Of a DNA stretch of 42,234 bases, positions 32,235-39,934 are shown one piece after another; positions within the stretch are counted from its first letter, which is position 1, and each line of letters begins with the position of its first letter. The notes beneath the pieces are model-generated. The model worked only from the letters and a program-made list of their open reading frames with translations, searched no databases and was not told where the DNA came from. Source of the stretch: CAZYVA01 sp964650695 (GTDB lineage: Bacteria > Bacillota > Clostridia > Lachnospirales > Lachnospiraceae); NCBI GenBank assembly GCA_964650695.1, contig CAZYVA010000005.1, positions 1 through 42,234 on the forward strand, given 5' to 3'. The position numbers and the translations under genes were made by a program.

Positions 32235-33011
32235 CTACCGCACCGCCAGCCCCATGATGGGATTCACTTCATACAACATCCGCAAAATGGGATTGGACTG
32301 TATGCTCTCATAAGCAAAACGCCCCGGGCCGGTTGTATAAGCCAAAGTCATGACTAAAAAAAGCAGCCACACCACAATCAGCGCGCCCACCAGTCCGACC
32401 GCGCCCCCGGCAAGCCGGTTCAGCGCCCCAAGCACCGGCAGGTCCGCTATCACGTCCAGCCCAAAAAGAACCGCGCGGAGCAAAACCGTGATGACAAAGA
32501 ACGTCCCAAGGAACGCTATCATATTGACAATAAGCTTTGCCAGAAAAGCGCCCGCGTACTGGGCAAAACTGCTGACCCCCAGCTCTGTATACGTCTCGTC
32601 ATTGTTGTTCTCCGTCAGGAGCTCCTTGAATACCTCCGGCAGATCCGCGTTCTCGATCGCCATCATCTGGGTATCCCGCGGTATTTCCATATCGAAAACG
32701 GAATCGGCAATTGAATCCTCATACTCATCCGGGATCAGCCCCTGGTAATCCCCCAAAAGATCTTCCTCGGCTTCCTCCGCTTTTTCCATGACGGCATCCG
32801 TAATGGCAGATTCTACCTTTTCACGAACCATATCGTCCAACGGTGTGTACTGCATGATTGCTTTTGCCACATAGGGCGTGAGGAAGGTGACAACCGCCAA
32901 TGTGAAAACCGTGGCGAACAATGAGACAGCGATTTTCAAAGCCCCTTTGTATAACCCAACAAATACGCCTATGAACAAAATCACCGCGACAAGCCCCGTC
33001 ACCCAATTCAT
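32235..33011 (-). CDS. CvpA family membrane protein
   Basis: The 258-residue protein has four predicted membrane helices, two near the N-terminus (VTGLVAVILFIGVFVGLYKG and VSLFATVFTLAVVTFLTPYV) and two after residue 160 (LIVNMIAFLGTFFVITVLL, LVGALIVVWLLFLVMTLAY). The N-terminal glycine-rich GLYKGALK and the late NRLAGGAVGLVGALIVV fit PF02674. Between the pairs is an acidic extracytoplasmic or cytosolic loop of about 100 residues (EKAEEAEEDLLGDYQG), longer than in E. coli CvpA. CvpA-like proteins affect envelope homeostasis; the exact role is unknown. The start has AAAGAGG. It follows the DUF5711 gene by 70 bp and ends at a strong terminator. Confidence 0.85.
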   Translation of the reverse strand: MNWVTGLVAVILFIGVFVGLYKGALKIAVSLFATVFTLAVVTFLTPYVAKAIMQYTPLDDMVREKVESAITDAVMEKAEEAEEDLLGDYQGLIPDEYEDSIADSVFDMEIPRDTQMMAIENADLPEVFKELLTENNNDETYTELGVSSFAQYAGAFLAKLIVNMIAFLGTFFVITVLLRAVLFGLDVIADLPVLGALNRLAGGAVGLVGALIVVWLLFLVMTLAYTTGPGRFAYESIQSNPILRMLYEVNPIMGLAVR

Positions 33012-33081
33012 CTTAACCTCTTTCCTGCCGTATCTCCCACGGCGCCAAAGGATGCCCGGCAGCCCCCAAGCATCCGGACAC

Positions 33082-34254
33082 TTACTTTATCAGACGGATT
33101 CCCTCCATGCCATTTGCATCCAGCAAAATATAGCGGTTGAGGCCAAACTTCGGAAACAACCCTAAAATATTGCTGCCACAATCACCTTCAAACCGAAGCT
33201 GGCCTGTAATCGTGTAAATACAGAATTTACTCCCGTCATACATCAACATATGAAAACCGGAAAGCGCCGTATGGCTGTAAGTATTGAGGCATGTCCTGGA
33301 CATGATCATTTTCCCTGATGTATGGTAGATACGGATTTCGTATCCGCTCTCCCCCTCGTTCTTCAGCATCAGGCCAACACAACTCCCATTATGGCAAATG
33401 CTCTGGATATCTTTCCCAATATCGATCCGGGCTTCTTCCTCCGGCTCGTCCTTCCCATGGAAAAACATAAGGCTATGCTCCCCTACCACCGCCGAATAGT
33501 CATGATCCATATAAAACCCTGCGGCAAGGATATCCGTGCCATATTCTTGCAGGAACACCTGATGATCCGTCTTCCCTTCCCCGATGCTTCCAAAATTATA
33601 ATACCCGACTTTTGAAGAGACGCTCCCATTTTCCACCGCCAGGTATACAACCTGCATAACCTCGCCATTATCCGAAAGCGCGATATCCACCGGATACCCA
33701 TTGCCTGCCATGGACGCCTTTTGCTCCACAAGGATATTCCCCACCATATCATAGCACATAACCATCGGCGTCGATGAGGATTTTAAAACCGCGCCCACGA
33801 TGCCCTGTTCGGAAACGGTGGCCTTTTCGATCGGAAGTGTTGTGTGGATTTCCCCTTTCAGCCCTTCCTCCTGGAAAACCATCATATCATTTCCGCCTCT
33901 GTCCGCCACGACCGCACTGGCGTCATTCAAGCTGACAAACGGATCTTTCATCTGGTACGACTGGTTCCACTGCTCTTCCCCTTTCCTGTCCAGATAGGAA
34001 ACTCCGTCCCGGCTGTACTTCAGCACTCCGTCCAGAAACATCTCGTAGCTGCTGTCCGCAGCATTAGCGATCGCATATGTATCCAACACCTGTATATTCG
34101 TGTAGGTCTGGAAATAGAATACTCCTCCGGCAGCCGCCAGAGCCAGCAGAAGCAGCAAAAACAAGAGCCACTTCCTTCCGCGCTTCACAGGGCGCTTCTT
34201 TTTTGGTTCCTCTTTCGCAGAAGGAACTACATAGAGCCCTCTCCTCTCCATCAT
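33082..34254 (-). CDS. DUF5711 family single-pass membrane protein
   Basis: A 390-residue protein. A basic cytosolic N-terminus (KKKRPVKRGRKW) precedes one transmembrane helix at about 29-48 (LLFLLLLLALAAAGGVFYFQ). The rest is extracytoplasmic and repetitive in beta-strand pattern, with motifs such as VGAVLKSSSTPMVMCYDMVG, DIALSDNGEVMQVVYLAVEN and TALSGFHMLMYDGSKFCIYT that suggest a beta-propeller. This fits DUF5711, common in Lachnospiraceae, of unknown function. Two consecutive ATGs (34254 and 34251) are possible starts. It is downstream of a LysM protein gene and upstream of cvpA, an envelope neighbourhood. Confidence 0.8.
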   Translation of the reverse strand: MMERRGLYVVPSAKEEPKKKRPVKRGRKWLLFLLLLLALAAAGGVFYFQTYTNIQVLDTYAIANAADSSYEMFLDGVLKYSRDGVSYLDRKGEEQWNQSYQMKDPFVSLNDASAVVADRGGNDMMVFQEEGLKGEIHTTLPIEKATVSEQGIVGAVLKSSSTPMVMCYDMVGNILVEQKASMAGNGYPVDIALSDNGEVMQVVYLAVENGSVSSKVGYYNFGSIGEGKTDHQVFLQEYGTDILAAGFYMDHDYSAVVGEHSLMFFHGKDEPEEEARIDIGKDIQSICHNGSCVGLMLKNEGESGYEIRIYHTSGKMIMSRTCLNTYSHTALSGFHMLMYDGSKFCIYTITGQLRFEGDCGSNILGLFPKFGLNRYILLDANGMEGIRLIK

Positions 34255-34297
34255 GCCTGTAATTCCCCTTATTTCTCCCGTTGACGACCCTTCTGTC

Positions 34298-34467
34298 GTT
34301 ACGATTCACGGCCAGGAATGTCCATTTACCGGACGTTCCGTGGGATCTTCCTATGCTGCGTTGGGTTTTGCTTCGCTACAGTCCGCGCTGCACATGTGCC
34401 GCCGGCGCCATAGCGCCGCCAAAAAAACATACATCCCGTATGCTTCTTTCCTCTGCTTTGCATAGGA
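34298..34467. repeat. Dispersed repeat copy with extra palindromes
   Basis: It begins GTTACGATTCACGGCC (34298-34313), identical to the end at 16056. The hairpin core GGAATGTCC-ATTTACC-GGACGTTCC follows. After 34344 it diverges from other copies. Further palindromes are CGGCGC-CATA-GCGCCG, and long arms TTCCTATGC (34348-34356) and GCATAGGAA (34459-34467). It fills half of the 376-bp spacer before DUF5711. The remainder (34468-34630) contains GGTCCG...CGGACC arms about 60 bp apart but no recognised element. Confidence 0.6.
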
Positions 34468-34630
34468 AGAGTATAACATACCTTGTCTCAGGAAGCCAGG
34501 TTTTTATGGTATCCGGTCCGTACTTCGTAAATCACCATTGGGCTTCAGGGAACCTCAGACGTCCCCGGACCGCAGAGAATAACCCTACTGCTTTTTCACA
34601 GCCGTTTGCCGGTTTTGCGATGCAAGCCGC

Positions 34631-35809
34631 TTACGGTAAACGTAATTCCTGCCCGATAATGATCAGGTTCCCGTCGTTCAGGCCATTGATGGCGCAAATT
34701 TCATCGACCTTTGAGGCGGTTCCATAAAAGCGCAGGCTGATGCTGTCCAACGTATCCCCCTTACAGACCGTGTAAACGCTCGGACTTTCACTGTCCACAG
34801 ACGCCGCCGCAATGCTCTCGGATGCTTCATCCACCGGGGTCAACGTTTCTGTCTGTGCTTCCTGCCCGGATTCTGTTTCCCCTTCCGCGCCTGACGGCGC
34901 GCTTTCGGATACCTGGTCTGTTACGGAAGCCGTTTCACTCTGGTCTTCCTTTTCTTCCTCCTCGTCAACTTGTCCATCCCCGTTTTCTTCCGGCTCCTTT
35001 CCGCCGCGCCCTTCAGCCGCATCGCTCGCCTGCGCCTGCCCGACGGATTCGGACAACGTATCCAACGAACTTTGCACCGCTTCCATTTTATCATAATTGT
35101 TCATGGTTGAGATGCCGATCCCAAGGACAGCTAAAACCAGCGCCAGGCTTAAAACATAAGCAAACCGCGAGGATCTTCTCTGTTCTTTTTCCGCCAGCCT
35201 TTCTTTTATGGCAGTACGAAAATCCTTTGCAGCTCGATCCTCAACCACTTCACTGGGAGAAACGCCAATCTTTTTACGCGATGTGACAAGGAAGTTCTGC
35301 ATAGATGGGTTTTTCTCGTAAAAAATATAATGCCCTCCGATTTCCATCAATTCATCGTACTTTCTGACATAATAGGACTCTTCTCCGTCCACCGCCCCTT
35401 TCCATATAAATAACGTGTTCTCCTGCGGAAACAGCCTGTCGTGCATCCTGCAGATCCCTTTCTGCATCGCCGGGGAATGGCTGCCCTCAACCAGGCACCA
35501 TCCTACGATCTCCTGCCCTTCAAAAAACAGCTCTTTCTCATCACATGCCCTCTCCCACGCCTCATCGGGGATCACAGGCTCATTCCCCACCATGGCGATC
35601 TCACGTATCCTCAGAGCCCCGGATACATAGACAACATTCTGTTCATTCTGCTCGACCCGCTCTCCGGTCAGGACCGCAGCCACAGGCGCTTCCTCTGCTT
35701 TCCCGCATAGCTGGTTTAAATACGTGTCCACATAATCTTCTACATAAATCTTTGGATCCCCGCATACATTTCCAATTTGCTTTACGTTTTTCGGAAATTC
35801 TCTCTCCAT
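34631..35809 (-). CDS. LysM domain protein with one central membrane helix
   Basis: A 392-residue protein of unusual layout. The first 200 residues are a predicted cytosolic domain (EREFPKNVKQIGNVCGDPKI to EVVEDRAAKDFRTAIKERLA). One transmembrane helix follows at about 212-232 (FAYVLSLALVLAVLGIGIST). Then comes an acidic, low-complexity linker rich in Glu, Ser and Ala (about 255-345). A C-terminal LysM domain (PSVYTVCKGDTLDSISLRFY to NLIIIGQELRLP) should bind peptidoglycan. The topology therefore spans membrane and wall. I do not recognise the cytosolic domain. ATG 35809 is chosen, with GGTGGAG upstream, over the GTG two codons earlier. Confidence 0.82.
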   Translation of the reverse strand: MEREFPKNVKQIGNVCGDPKIYVEDYVDTYLNQLCGKAEEAPVAAVLTGERVEQNEQNVVYVSGALRIREIAMVGNEPVIPDEAWERACDEKELFFEGQEIVGWCLVEGSHSPAMQKGICRMHDRLFPQENTLFIWKGAVDGEESYYVRKYDELMEIGGHYIFYEKNPSMQNFLVTSRKKIGVSPSEVVEDRAAKDFRTAIKERLAEKEQRRSSRFAYVLSLALVLAVLGIGISTMNNYDKMEAVQSSLDTLSESVGQAQASDAAEGRGGKEPEENGDGQVDEEEEKEDQSETASVTDQVSESAPSGAEGETESGQEAQTETLTPVDEASESIAAASVDSESPSVYTVCKGDTLDSISLRFYGTASKVDEICAINGLNDGNLIIIGQELRLP

Positions 35810-35915
35810 AAACACTCCACCTCATTTATTATGATTTTTTCAGATCATATCATGAGGATTTGGCGGAATTTAGCAGAAACGGGGACTTGTCCCTAAAAGA
35901 TTTCGACAAAACGGA

Positions 35916-37097
35916 TCAATACCACCTGACAAGGGGCAGGTCATTGTTCACGCCTTTTGACACAAGAACCTGGTGCAGGTCAATGATACCGTTGTGGAAA
36001 GTCGCCGCGCACGCGGAAAGGTACAGATCCCACATCCGGGCAAATTTTTCATCAAACATCTGTCTGACTTCGTCAAGGTGTTCCGTATAGTTTTTCTCCC
36101 AGCAGAGCAGCGTCCGGTTGTAATGCAGCCGCAGGTTTTCCACATCCAACGTATGAAAATCATCCTCTGCCATGCAGTGCAGCATTTCACGCAGGCTTGG
36201 GACAACGCCGCCTGGGAAAATATATTTCTTGATCCAGGGATCCCCCGGATGCTCTTTCAGCGAACTAATGAAATGCAGCAGGAACAGCCCGCCCGGTTTC
36301 AATACTTTGGAAACGGAATCGTTAAAGAGCTGGTAGTTGTCCCTTCCGACATGCTCCACCATCCCAACGCTGACCACCCGGTCAAAAGACTGCCCCAGCC
36401 TGGGAATGTCACGGTAATCCATCCGCTCCACCCGCAGGTAATCCGACAAGCCCTCCGCTTCGATCCTCCGTGCAAATTCCTTTTGCTGCTCTTTGCTGAG
36501 CGTGATGCCGGTTCCATGGACTTTATACTTCTTGGCTGCTTCAATAAGCAGGAACCCCCACCCGCACCCGATATCCAGAAGGCTCATCCCTTCCTCCAGG
36601 CATAGCTTCTTCAAAATGTAGTCCACTTTATTGACCTGCGCCTGCCGCAAGGTATCATCCTCATGCCTGAAATAGCCACAGGAATAACTCATCGTCTCAT
36701 CCAGCCAGAGTTTATAGAAATCGTTTCCGATGTCATAGTGGCTTTGCACCTCTTTTTCCTGGTTCTTCTTCCCGCTGGAAGTGAAAATCAGCTTTTGGAG
36801 AGCCTTTTGATCCGTGGAAAACTTAGCCATCTGCCCCATAAAATGATCCAGCGCCTGATACAGATTGCCCCGGATTTCCATGTCCCCGTCCATGTAGGCT
36901 TCTCCGAGCGCGAGGGAAGTACTCGTCATCAGATCCTGGACCGGTATCACCTTATGGAAGCATACAGTAAACGCAGGGCTTCCTGTCCCGATCAGATGCT
37001 CCCTGTCTTTGAACTGTACCAGGAATGGCTGATCATCAAACTTTTCCAAAAACTTTACCAACGCCCCTTCTTCCAGCTTTTCTAACATTTGTTCCAT
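35916..37097 (-). CDS. cfa: Cyclopropane-fatty-acyl-phospholipid synthase
   Basis: The 393-residue protein is a SAM-dependent lipid methylase. SAM motif I is MSLLDIGCGWGFLLIEAAKK near residue 170. KEVQSHYDIGNDFYKLWLDE is the pre-motif typical of CFA synthases. YRDIPRLGQSFDRVVSVGMV, EHVGRDNYQLF and GGLFLLHFISS follow. An N-terminal substrate-binding part (DLMTSTSLALGEAYMDGDME) is complete. It adds a methylene bridge to unsaturated acyl chains of membrane phospholipids. ATG 37097 is the longest start; ATG 37088 has better spacing to AAAAGGAA. The leader of about 120 nt contains a strong stem-loop and the promoter is a near-consensus match. Confidence 0.93.
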   Translation of the reverse strand: MEQMLEKLEEGALVKFLEKFDDQPFLVQFKDREHLIGTGSPAFTVCFHKVIPVQDLMTSTSLALGEAYMDGDMEIRGNLYQALDHFMGQMAKFSTDQKALQKLIFTSSGKKNQEKEVQSHYDIGNDFYKLWLDETMSYSCGYFRHEDDTLRQAQVNKVDYILKKLCLEEGMSLLDIGCGWGFLLIEAAKKYKVHGTGITLSKEQQKEFARRIEAEGLSDYLRVERMDYRDIPRLGQSFDRVVSVGMVEHVGRDNYQLFNDSVSKVLKPGGLFLLHFISSLKEHPGDPWIKKYIFPGGVVPSLREMLHCMAEDDFHTLDVENLRLHYNRTLLCWEKNYTEHLDEVRQMFDEKFARMWDLYLSACAATFHNGIIDLHQVLVSKGVNNDLPLVRWY

Positions 37098-37142
37098 TTC
37101 CTTTTATTCCCCACTTTCGCTTTTATTTTGCCCTTTAGTAAC

Positions 37143-37184
37143 TGCAAAATCCATTTGCGAAGCAGCTTTTTCATGGATTCTGCA
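37143..37184 (-). promoter_or_regulatory. Stem-loop in the cfa leader
   Basis: Minus-strand TGCAGAATCCAT (37184-37173) pairs with ATGGATTTTGCA (37154-37143) over 12 bp with one mismatch. The 18-nt loop contains GCTGCTTCGC. It lies about 46 nt upstream of the cfa ATG. The stability suggests mRNA protection or a regulatory role. Confidence 0.5.
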
Positions 37185-37227
37185 TTGTAACTGTGAAAGT
37201 ATTGATCCATTACCTTTTATTGATAAG

Positions 37228-37256
37228 ATTGTAAATCAGGGAAACGCATCCGTCAA
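37228..37256 (-). promoter_or_regulatory. SigA-like promoter for cfa
   Basis: Minus-strand TTGACG (37256-37251) and TACAAT (37233-37228) have a 17-bp spacer. About 22 bp upstream of the -35 box is AGACAAA-CGGGAA-TTTGTCT (37279-37298), a perfect inverted repeat that may be an operator. Confidence 0.7.
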
Positions 37257-37324
37257 TACCAATTGCACCGCCGTCCAAAGACAAACGGGAATTTGTCTGT
37301 TCCATATTCCCTTACCATAAAAAA

Positions 37325-37369
37325 GTGTATCCATCGCAGTTGGCCTTATACCTCATTGGATGGATACAC
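37325..37369 (-). terminator. Terminator-like hairpin with no recognised gene upstream
   Basis: GTGTATCCATC (37325-37335) pairs perfectly with GATGGATACAC (37359-37369) around a 23-nt loop. On the minus strand six T residues follow (37324-37319). It could end an unrecognised minus-strand transcript arising between 37370 and 37590, or be a repeat. The stretch 37370-37588 shows no convincing gene. Confidence 0.45.
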
Positions 37370-37588
37370 ACTGTTGCATGAATCTTCAATATTCAGTTCC
37401 AATCATCACCGACAGGGCTGGAATAGCACTGCTGGATGATTCTAACTATAACGGATCTGTCCGGATGCTCATTTTTTTAAAAATACCATCTTTTAATCCT
37501 TTTGTCAAAGGTGATTTTATCCAAAAATCCCGAAGAAAAGCCGAAGAAAAGCCCACGTTTTTTATCCACCCGCAGCCTGTAAAACCGC

Positions 37589-37617
37589 TTGCACTTGTTT
37601 ACAAACAATGATACAAT
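37589..37617 (+). promoter_or_regulatory. SigA-like promoter for the gene at 37807
   Basis: TTGCAC (37589-37594) and TACAAT (37612-37617) are 17 bp apart, and the spacer contains TTGTTT-AC-AAACAA as a possible operator. The transcript would have a leader of about 180 nt before the GTG start. Confidence 0.6.
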
Positions 37618-37620
37618 GCT

Positions 37621-37697
37621 GTTGGAGCCAAAAGTCTTTGACTCCCATGATATCATGTACTTTTGACCTTGGTATCATATGATGTTGGGGCCAAATA
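37621..37697. repeat. Compound inverted and direct repeat in a leader
   Basis: GGAG-CAAA...TTTG-CTCC forms a hairpin at 37624-37645. Palindromes CATGATATCATG and ATCATATGAT follow. TTTGAC blocks recur with inverted GCCAAA blocks. ATGCTGTTGGAGCCAAA (37616-37632) is repeated as ATGATGTTGGGGCCAAA (37679-37695). The alternation of inverted units suggests a repetitive element; similar TTTGACCCC/GATATCAT-type spacers are known to me from Lachnospiraceae, from memory only. Confidence 0.55.
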
Positions 37698-37806
37698 GGA
37701 TTCGGCTCTTGCTACATACAATGGGATTCGGGAAAAGCATCTGGAAACTGCCGGAAATACAGGTTGTTTCATGGCGGCTCCACATAAAGATAACGGGAGG
37801 CTTACA

Positions 37807-38256
37807 GTGAGTAAGGTTACGATTGTATTACTAGTGATACTGGCTGTCTTGATCATCGCTTGTGTCGTATTGTATTTTCTTGGCAAAAAAGCGGAAAAAA
37901 AACAGGCGGAGCAGCAAGAGCAGTTAGCCGCCGCAGCCCAGAATGTCTCTATGCTGATCATTGACAAAGGCAGGATGCGGATCAAGGACGCTGGATTCCC
38001 GCAGGTCGTTTTGGACAACACGCCAAAATACCTGCGCCGTTCCAAGGTGCCGGTGGTCAAAGCAAAGATAGGGCCCCGGATCATAGTCCTGATGTGCGAC
38101 GCCGACATTTTCCCGCTGATCCCGCTAAAAAAGGAAGTAAAAGCAACCATCAGCGGCATTTACATCACGGCAGTCCGCGGGATCCGCGGATCCTTGGAAA
38201 CGCCGACGAAGAAAAAAGGGTTCCTTGCCCGTATGCGTGAAAAGGCGAAAGGATAG
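37807..38256 (+). CDS. Single-pass membrane protein of unknown function
   Basis: The 149-residue protein starts with a hydrophobic helix (about 5-26, TIVLLVILAVLIIACVVLYF) and a charged, probably coiled-coil segment (GKKAEKKQAEQQEQLAAAAQ). A compact domain of about 90 residues follows (VSMLIIDKGRMRIKDAGFPQ, YLRRSKVPVVKAKIGPRIIV, IFPLIPLKKEVKATISGIYI) and a basic tail. I do not recognise the family beyond conserved hypothetical Lachnospiraceae proteins. The GTG at 37807 is preferred because GGGAGG lies 7 bp upstream; an ATG at 37771 in frame would add 12 polar residues without a good Shine-Dalgarno. The soluble part should face the cytosol or the wall side, undecided. Confidence 0.75.
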   Translation: MSKVTIVLLVILAVLIIACVVLYFLGKKAEKKQAEQQEQLAAAAQNVSMLIIDKGRMRIKDAGFPQVVLDNTPKYLRRSKVPVVKAKIGPRIIVLMCDADIFPLIPLKKEVKATISGIYITAVRGIRGSLETPTKKKGFLARMREKAKG

Positions 38257-38287
38257 CGGGACTGTCCTTTCGCCCTGAAAACGCCGC

Positions 38288-38324
38288 ACCGGCTTCGGGG
38301 AATAACGTCCCCGGCCGGTTTTTT
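38288..38324 (+). terminator. Strong intrinsic terminator after the gene at 37807
   Basis: ACCGGC with GCCGGT and inner GGGGA with TCCCC form a long stem, followed by six T residues ending at 38324. It overlaps the stop codon of the convergent DUF1934 gene by two bases and could also act weakly on that strand. Confidence 0.85.
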
Positions 38325-38769
38325 ACCCATTTGCACGGATATTCATCCGGATATCACAGTCAGCCACTTTCTCTCCATTGACATCCAACGCATAGCTGAC
38401 CGATACGCCAATCTCTCTCTCCTGCACGTCCACCTGCATATCCCTGGTATAGATGCCGACAAGCAGCCCCCCATACGGGGTTTCATACTCCGTCATGTTG
38501 ATTTTATCCTTTTCAAACACCATCCGCGTATTTGTCAGGCCGCTCTTGGTAATTTCTAAAAGATCATCGGAAATGCGGATTTTGTTCTGAATTGTGCCTG
38601 GGATCCCTTCTACCAGCTCATCATAGAATACATAATGCTTCCCATTTTTACAATAATATGTAGCCGGTGAAAGAACCTCGATAGGTTCATCGTCCCCGTC
38701 CGGGTTCTCCTCACTTGGAAGAGCCTCATAATGCAGTCCTGAAATGGACAATAATACATCCTTCGTCAT
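38323..38769 (-). CDS. DUF1934 domain protein (YwiB-like)
   Basis: A 148-residue lipocalin-like beta-barrel protein. MTKDVLLSISGLHYEALPSE, TYYCKNGKHYVFYDELVEGI, TKSGLTNTRMVFEKDKINMT and YETPYGGLLVGIYTRDMQVD match the DUF1934 pattern, with the repeated strands and the central GLLVGIYT motif. The function is unknown. It lies 116 bp downstream of pfkA on the same strand, across two hairpins. ATG 38769 has AGGAGCGG upstream. Confidence 0.85.
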   Translation of the reverse strand: MTKDVLLSISGLHYEALPSEENPDGDDEPIEVLSPATYYCKNGKHYVFYDELVEGIPGTIQNKIRISDDLLEITKSGLTNTRMVFEKDKINMTEYETPYGGLLVGIYTRDMQVDVQEREIGVSVSYALDVNGEKVADCDIRMNIRANG

Positions 38770-38795
38770 ATCCGCTCCTGATATTCCCGCCCGCT

Positions 38796-38885
38796 TGGTA
38801 TCATCGAATCTAAATGGCCTTACGCTTCAATGATACTAGGAACTGTTATAGAAATAAGATATGCAGGTTATGTCTCTACAGTTCC
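38796..38885 (-). other. Pair of stem-loops in the pfkA-DUF1934 spacer
   Basis: GGAACTGT (38839-38846) pairs with ACAGTTCC (38878-38885), and directly adjoining is TGGTATCAT (38796-38804) with ATGATACTA (38830-38838). The two hairpins abut and fill nearly the whole spacer. Neither has a T-run. They may be processing sites or another small repeat. Confidence 0.45.
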
Positions 38886-39860
38886 CTACAACGCAAGCTG
38901 TTTTGAAATCTGATATTCATAATCTGAAATCTCTTTCTTCATGCTCAGGGCTTCATTAATATCGAAATCACTGAACGCTCCATGCTGATACCCGATGACG
39001 CGGTTTGTTTTCCCTTCCAGCAGGACGTCCACCGCCATAGAACCCATAATGGACGCATACACTCTGTCTTTGCATGTTGGGCTTCCGCCGCGCTGCATAT
39101 ATCCTATGATACTGGCTCTTGTCTCCATACCAGTAGCTTCCTCGATCCTTTTCGCCATATTGATGGAGTCCCCGACGCCTTCCGCGTTGATAATGATATA
39201 GTTTTTCTTTCCGCGCTTCCGGCATGCCTGGATATCCTCGATGATCTCTTCTTCGTTATAATCGTGCGTCTCCGGCATAATGATGCGCTCTGCGCCATTC
39301 GCAATCCCGCACCACAAAGCCAAGTATCCGGCGTCCCGCCCCATCACTTCAATAATAGAGCATCTCTCGTGGGAAGTCGATGTGTCCCGGATTTTATCAA
39401 TGGCCTCCATTGCGGTGTTGACAGCAGTATCAAACCCTATCGTATAATCCGTACAGGCAATATCCAAATCGATCGTCCCTGGGATACCGACTATATTGAC
39501 CCCGTAATAGGACAACCTCTGCGCCCCCGCAAAAGAACCGTCCCCGCCAATCACGATCAACCCGTCGATACCATATTTTTTACAGATTGCCGCCGCTTTC
39601 TGCTGGCCTTCCTCTGTACGCATGCGCTGGCAACGCGCTGTCTGCAGAATGGTGCCGCCGCGCTGGACCGTATCCGACACGTCGCGGGCAGATAAATCAA
39701 TGATCTCCTCCTCTAAAAGCCCATGGTAGCCTCTTCGGATGCCCCGGACCCTAAGCCCTTTCCCAATGGCGGTTCTTACAACTGCGCGGATAGCCGCATT
39801 CATGCCCGGCGCATCGCCGCCGCTTGTCAGAACCCCAATTGTACGAATCTCTTTTGCCAT
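38886..39860 (-). CDS. pfkA: ATP-dependent 6-phosphofructokinase
   Basis: The 324-residue protein is the standard bacterial PFK size. LTSGGDAPGMNAAIRAVVR binds ATP. IVIGGDGSFAGAQRL has Gly-Asp-Gly-Ser, the ATP-type pattern. GFDTAVNTAMEAIDKIRDTS, SIIEVMGRDAGYLALW and IGYMQRGGSPTCKDRVYAS follow. The catalytic loop is GIPGTIDLDIACTDYTIG: the usual Asn of TIDND is Leu here (codon at 39465-39467). Both aspartates are kept, so activity is likely. It phosphorylates fructose 6-phosphate in glycolysis. It follows dnaE by 74 bp, a common clostridial order. Confidence 0.95.
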   Translation of the reverse strand: MAKEIRTIGVLTSGGDAPGMNAAIRAVVRTAIGKGLRVRGIRRGYHGLLEEEIIDLSARDVSDTVQRGGTILQTARCQRMRTEEGQQKAAAICKKYGIDGLIVIGGDGSFAGAQRLSYYGVNIVGIPGTIDLDIACTDYTIGFDTAVNTAMEAIDKIRDTSTSHERCSIIEVMGRDAGYLALWCGIANGAERIIMPETHDYNEEEIIEDIQACRKRGKKNYIIINAEGVGDSINMAKRIEEATGMETRASIIGYMQRGGSPTCKDRVYASIMGSMAVDVLLEGKTNRVIGYQHGAFSDFDINEALSMKKEISDYEYQISKQLAL

Positions 39861-39934
39861 GGCAAGCCCTCCATCTTACGCAAACTTGATATTACGTCTG
39901 TAAACCGTAATAATCCGATGTCACTCTGTATAGT

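Noticed and set aside
37360..37611. 83-residue plus-strand frame before the membrane protein gene
   Set aside because: No Shine-Dalgarno, no recognised motif, and it overlaps a terminator-like hairpin and a promoter.
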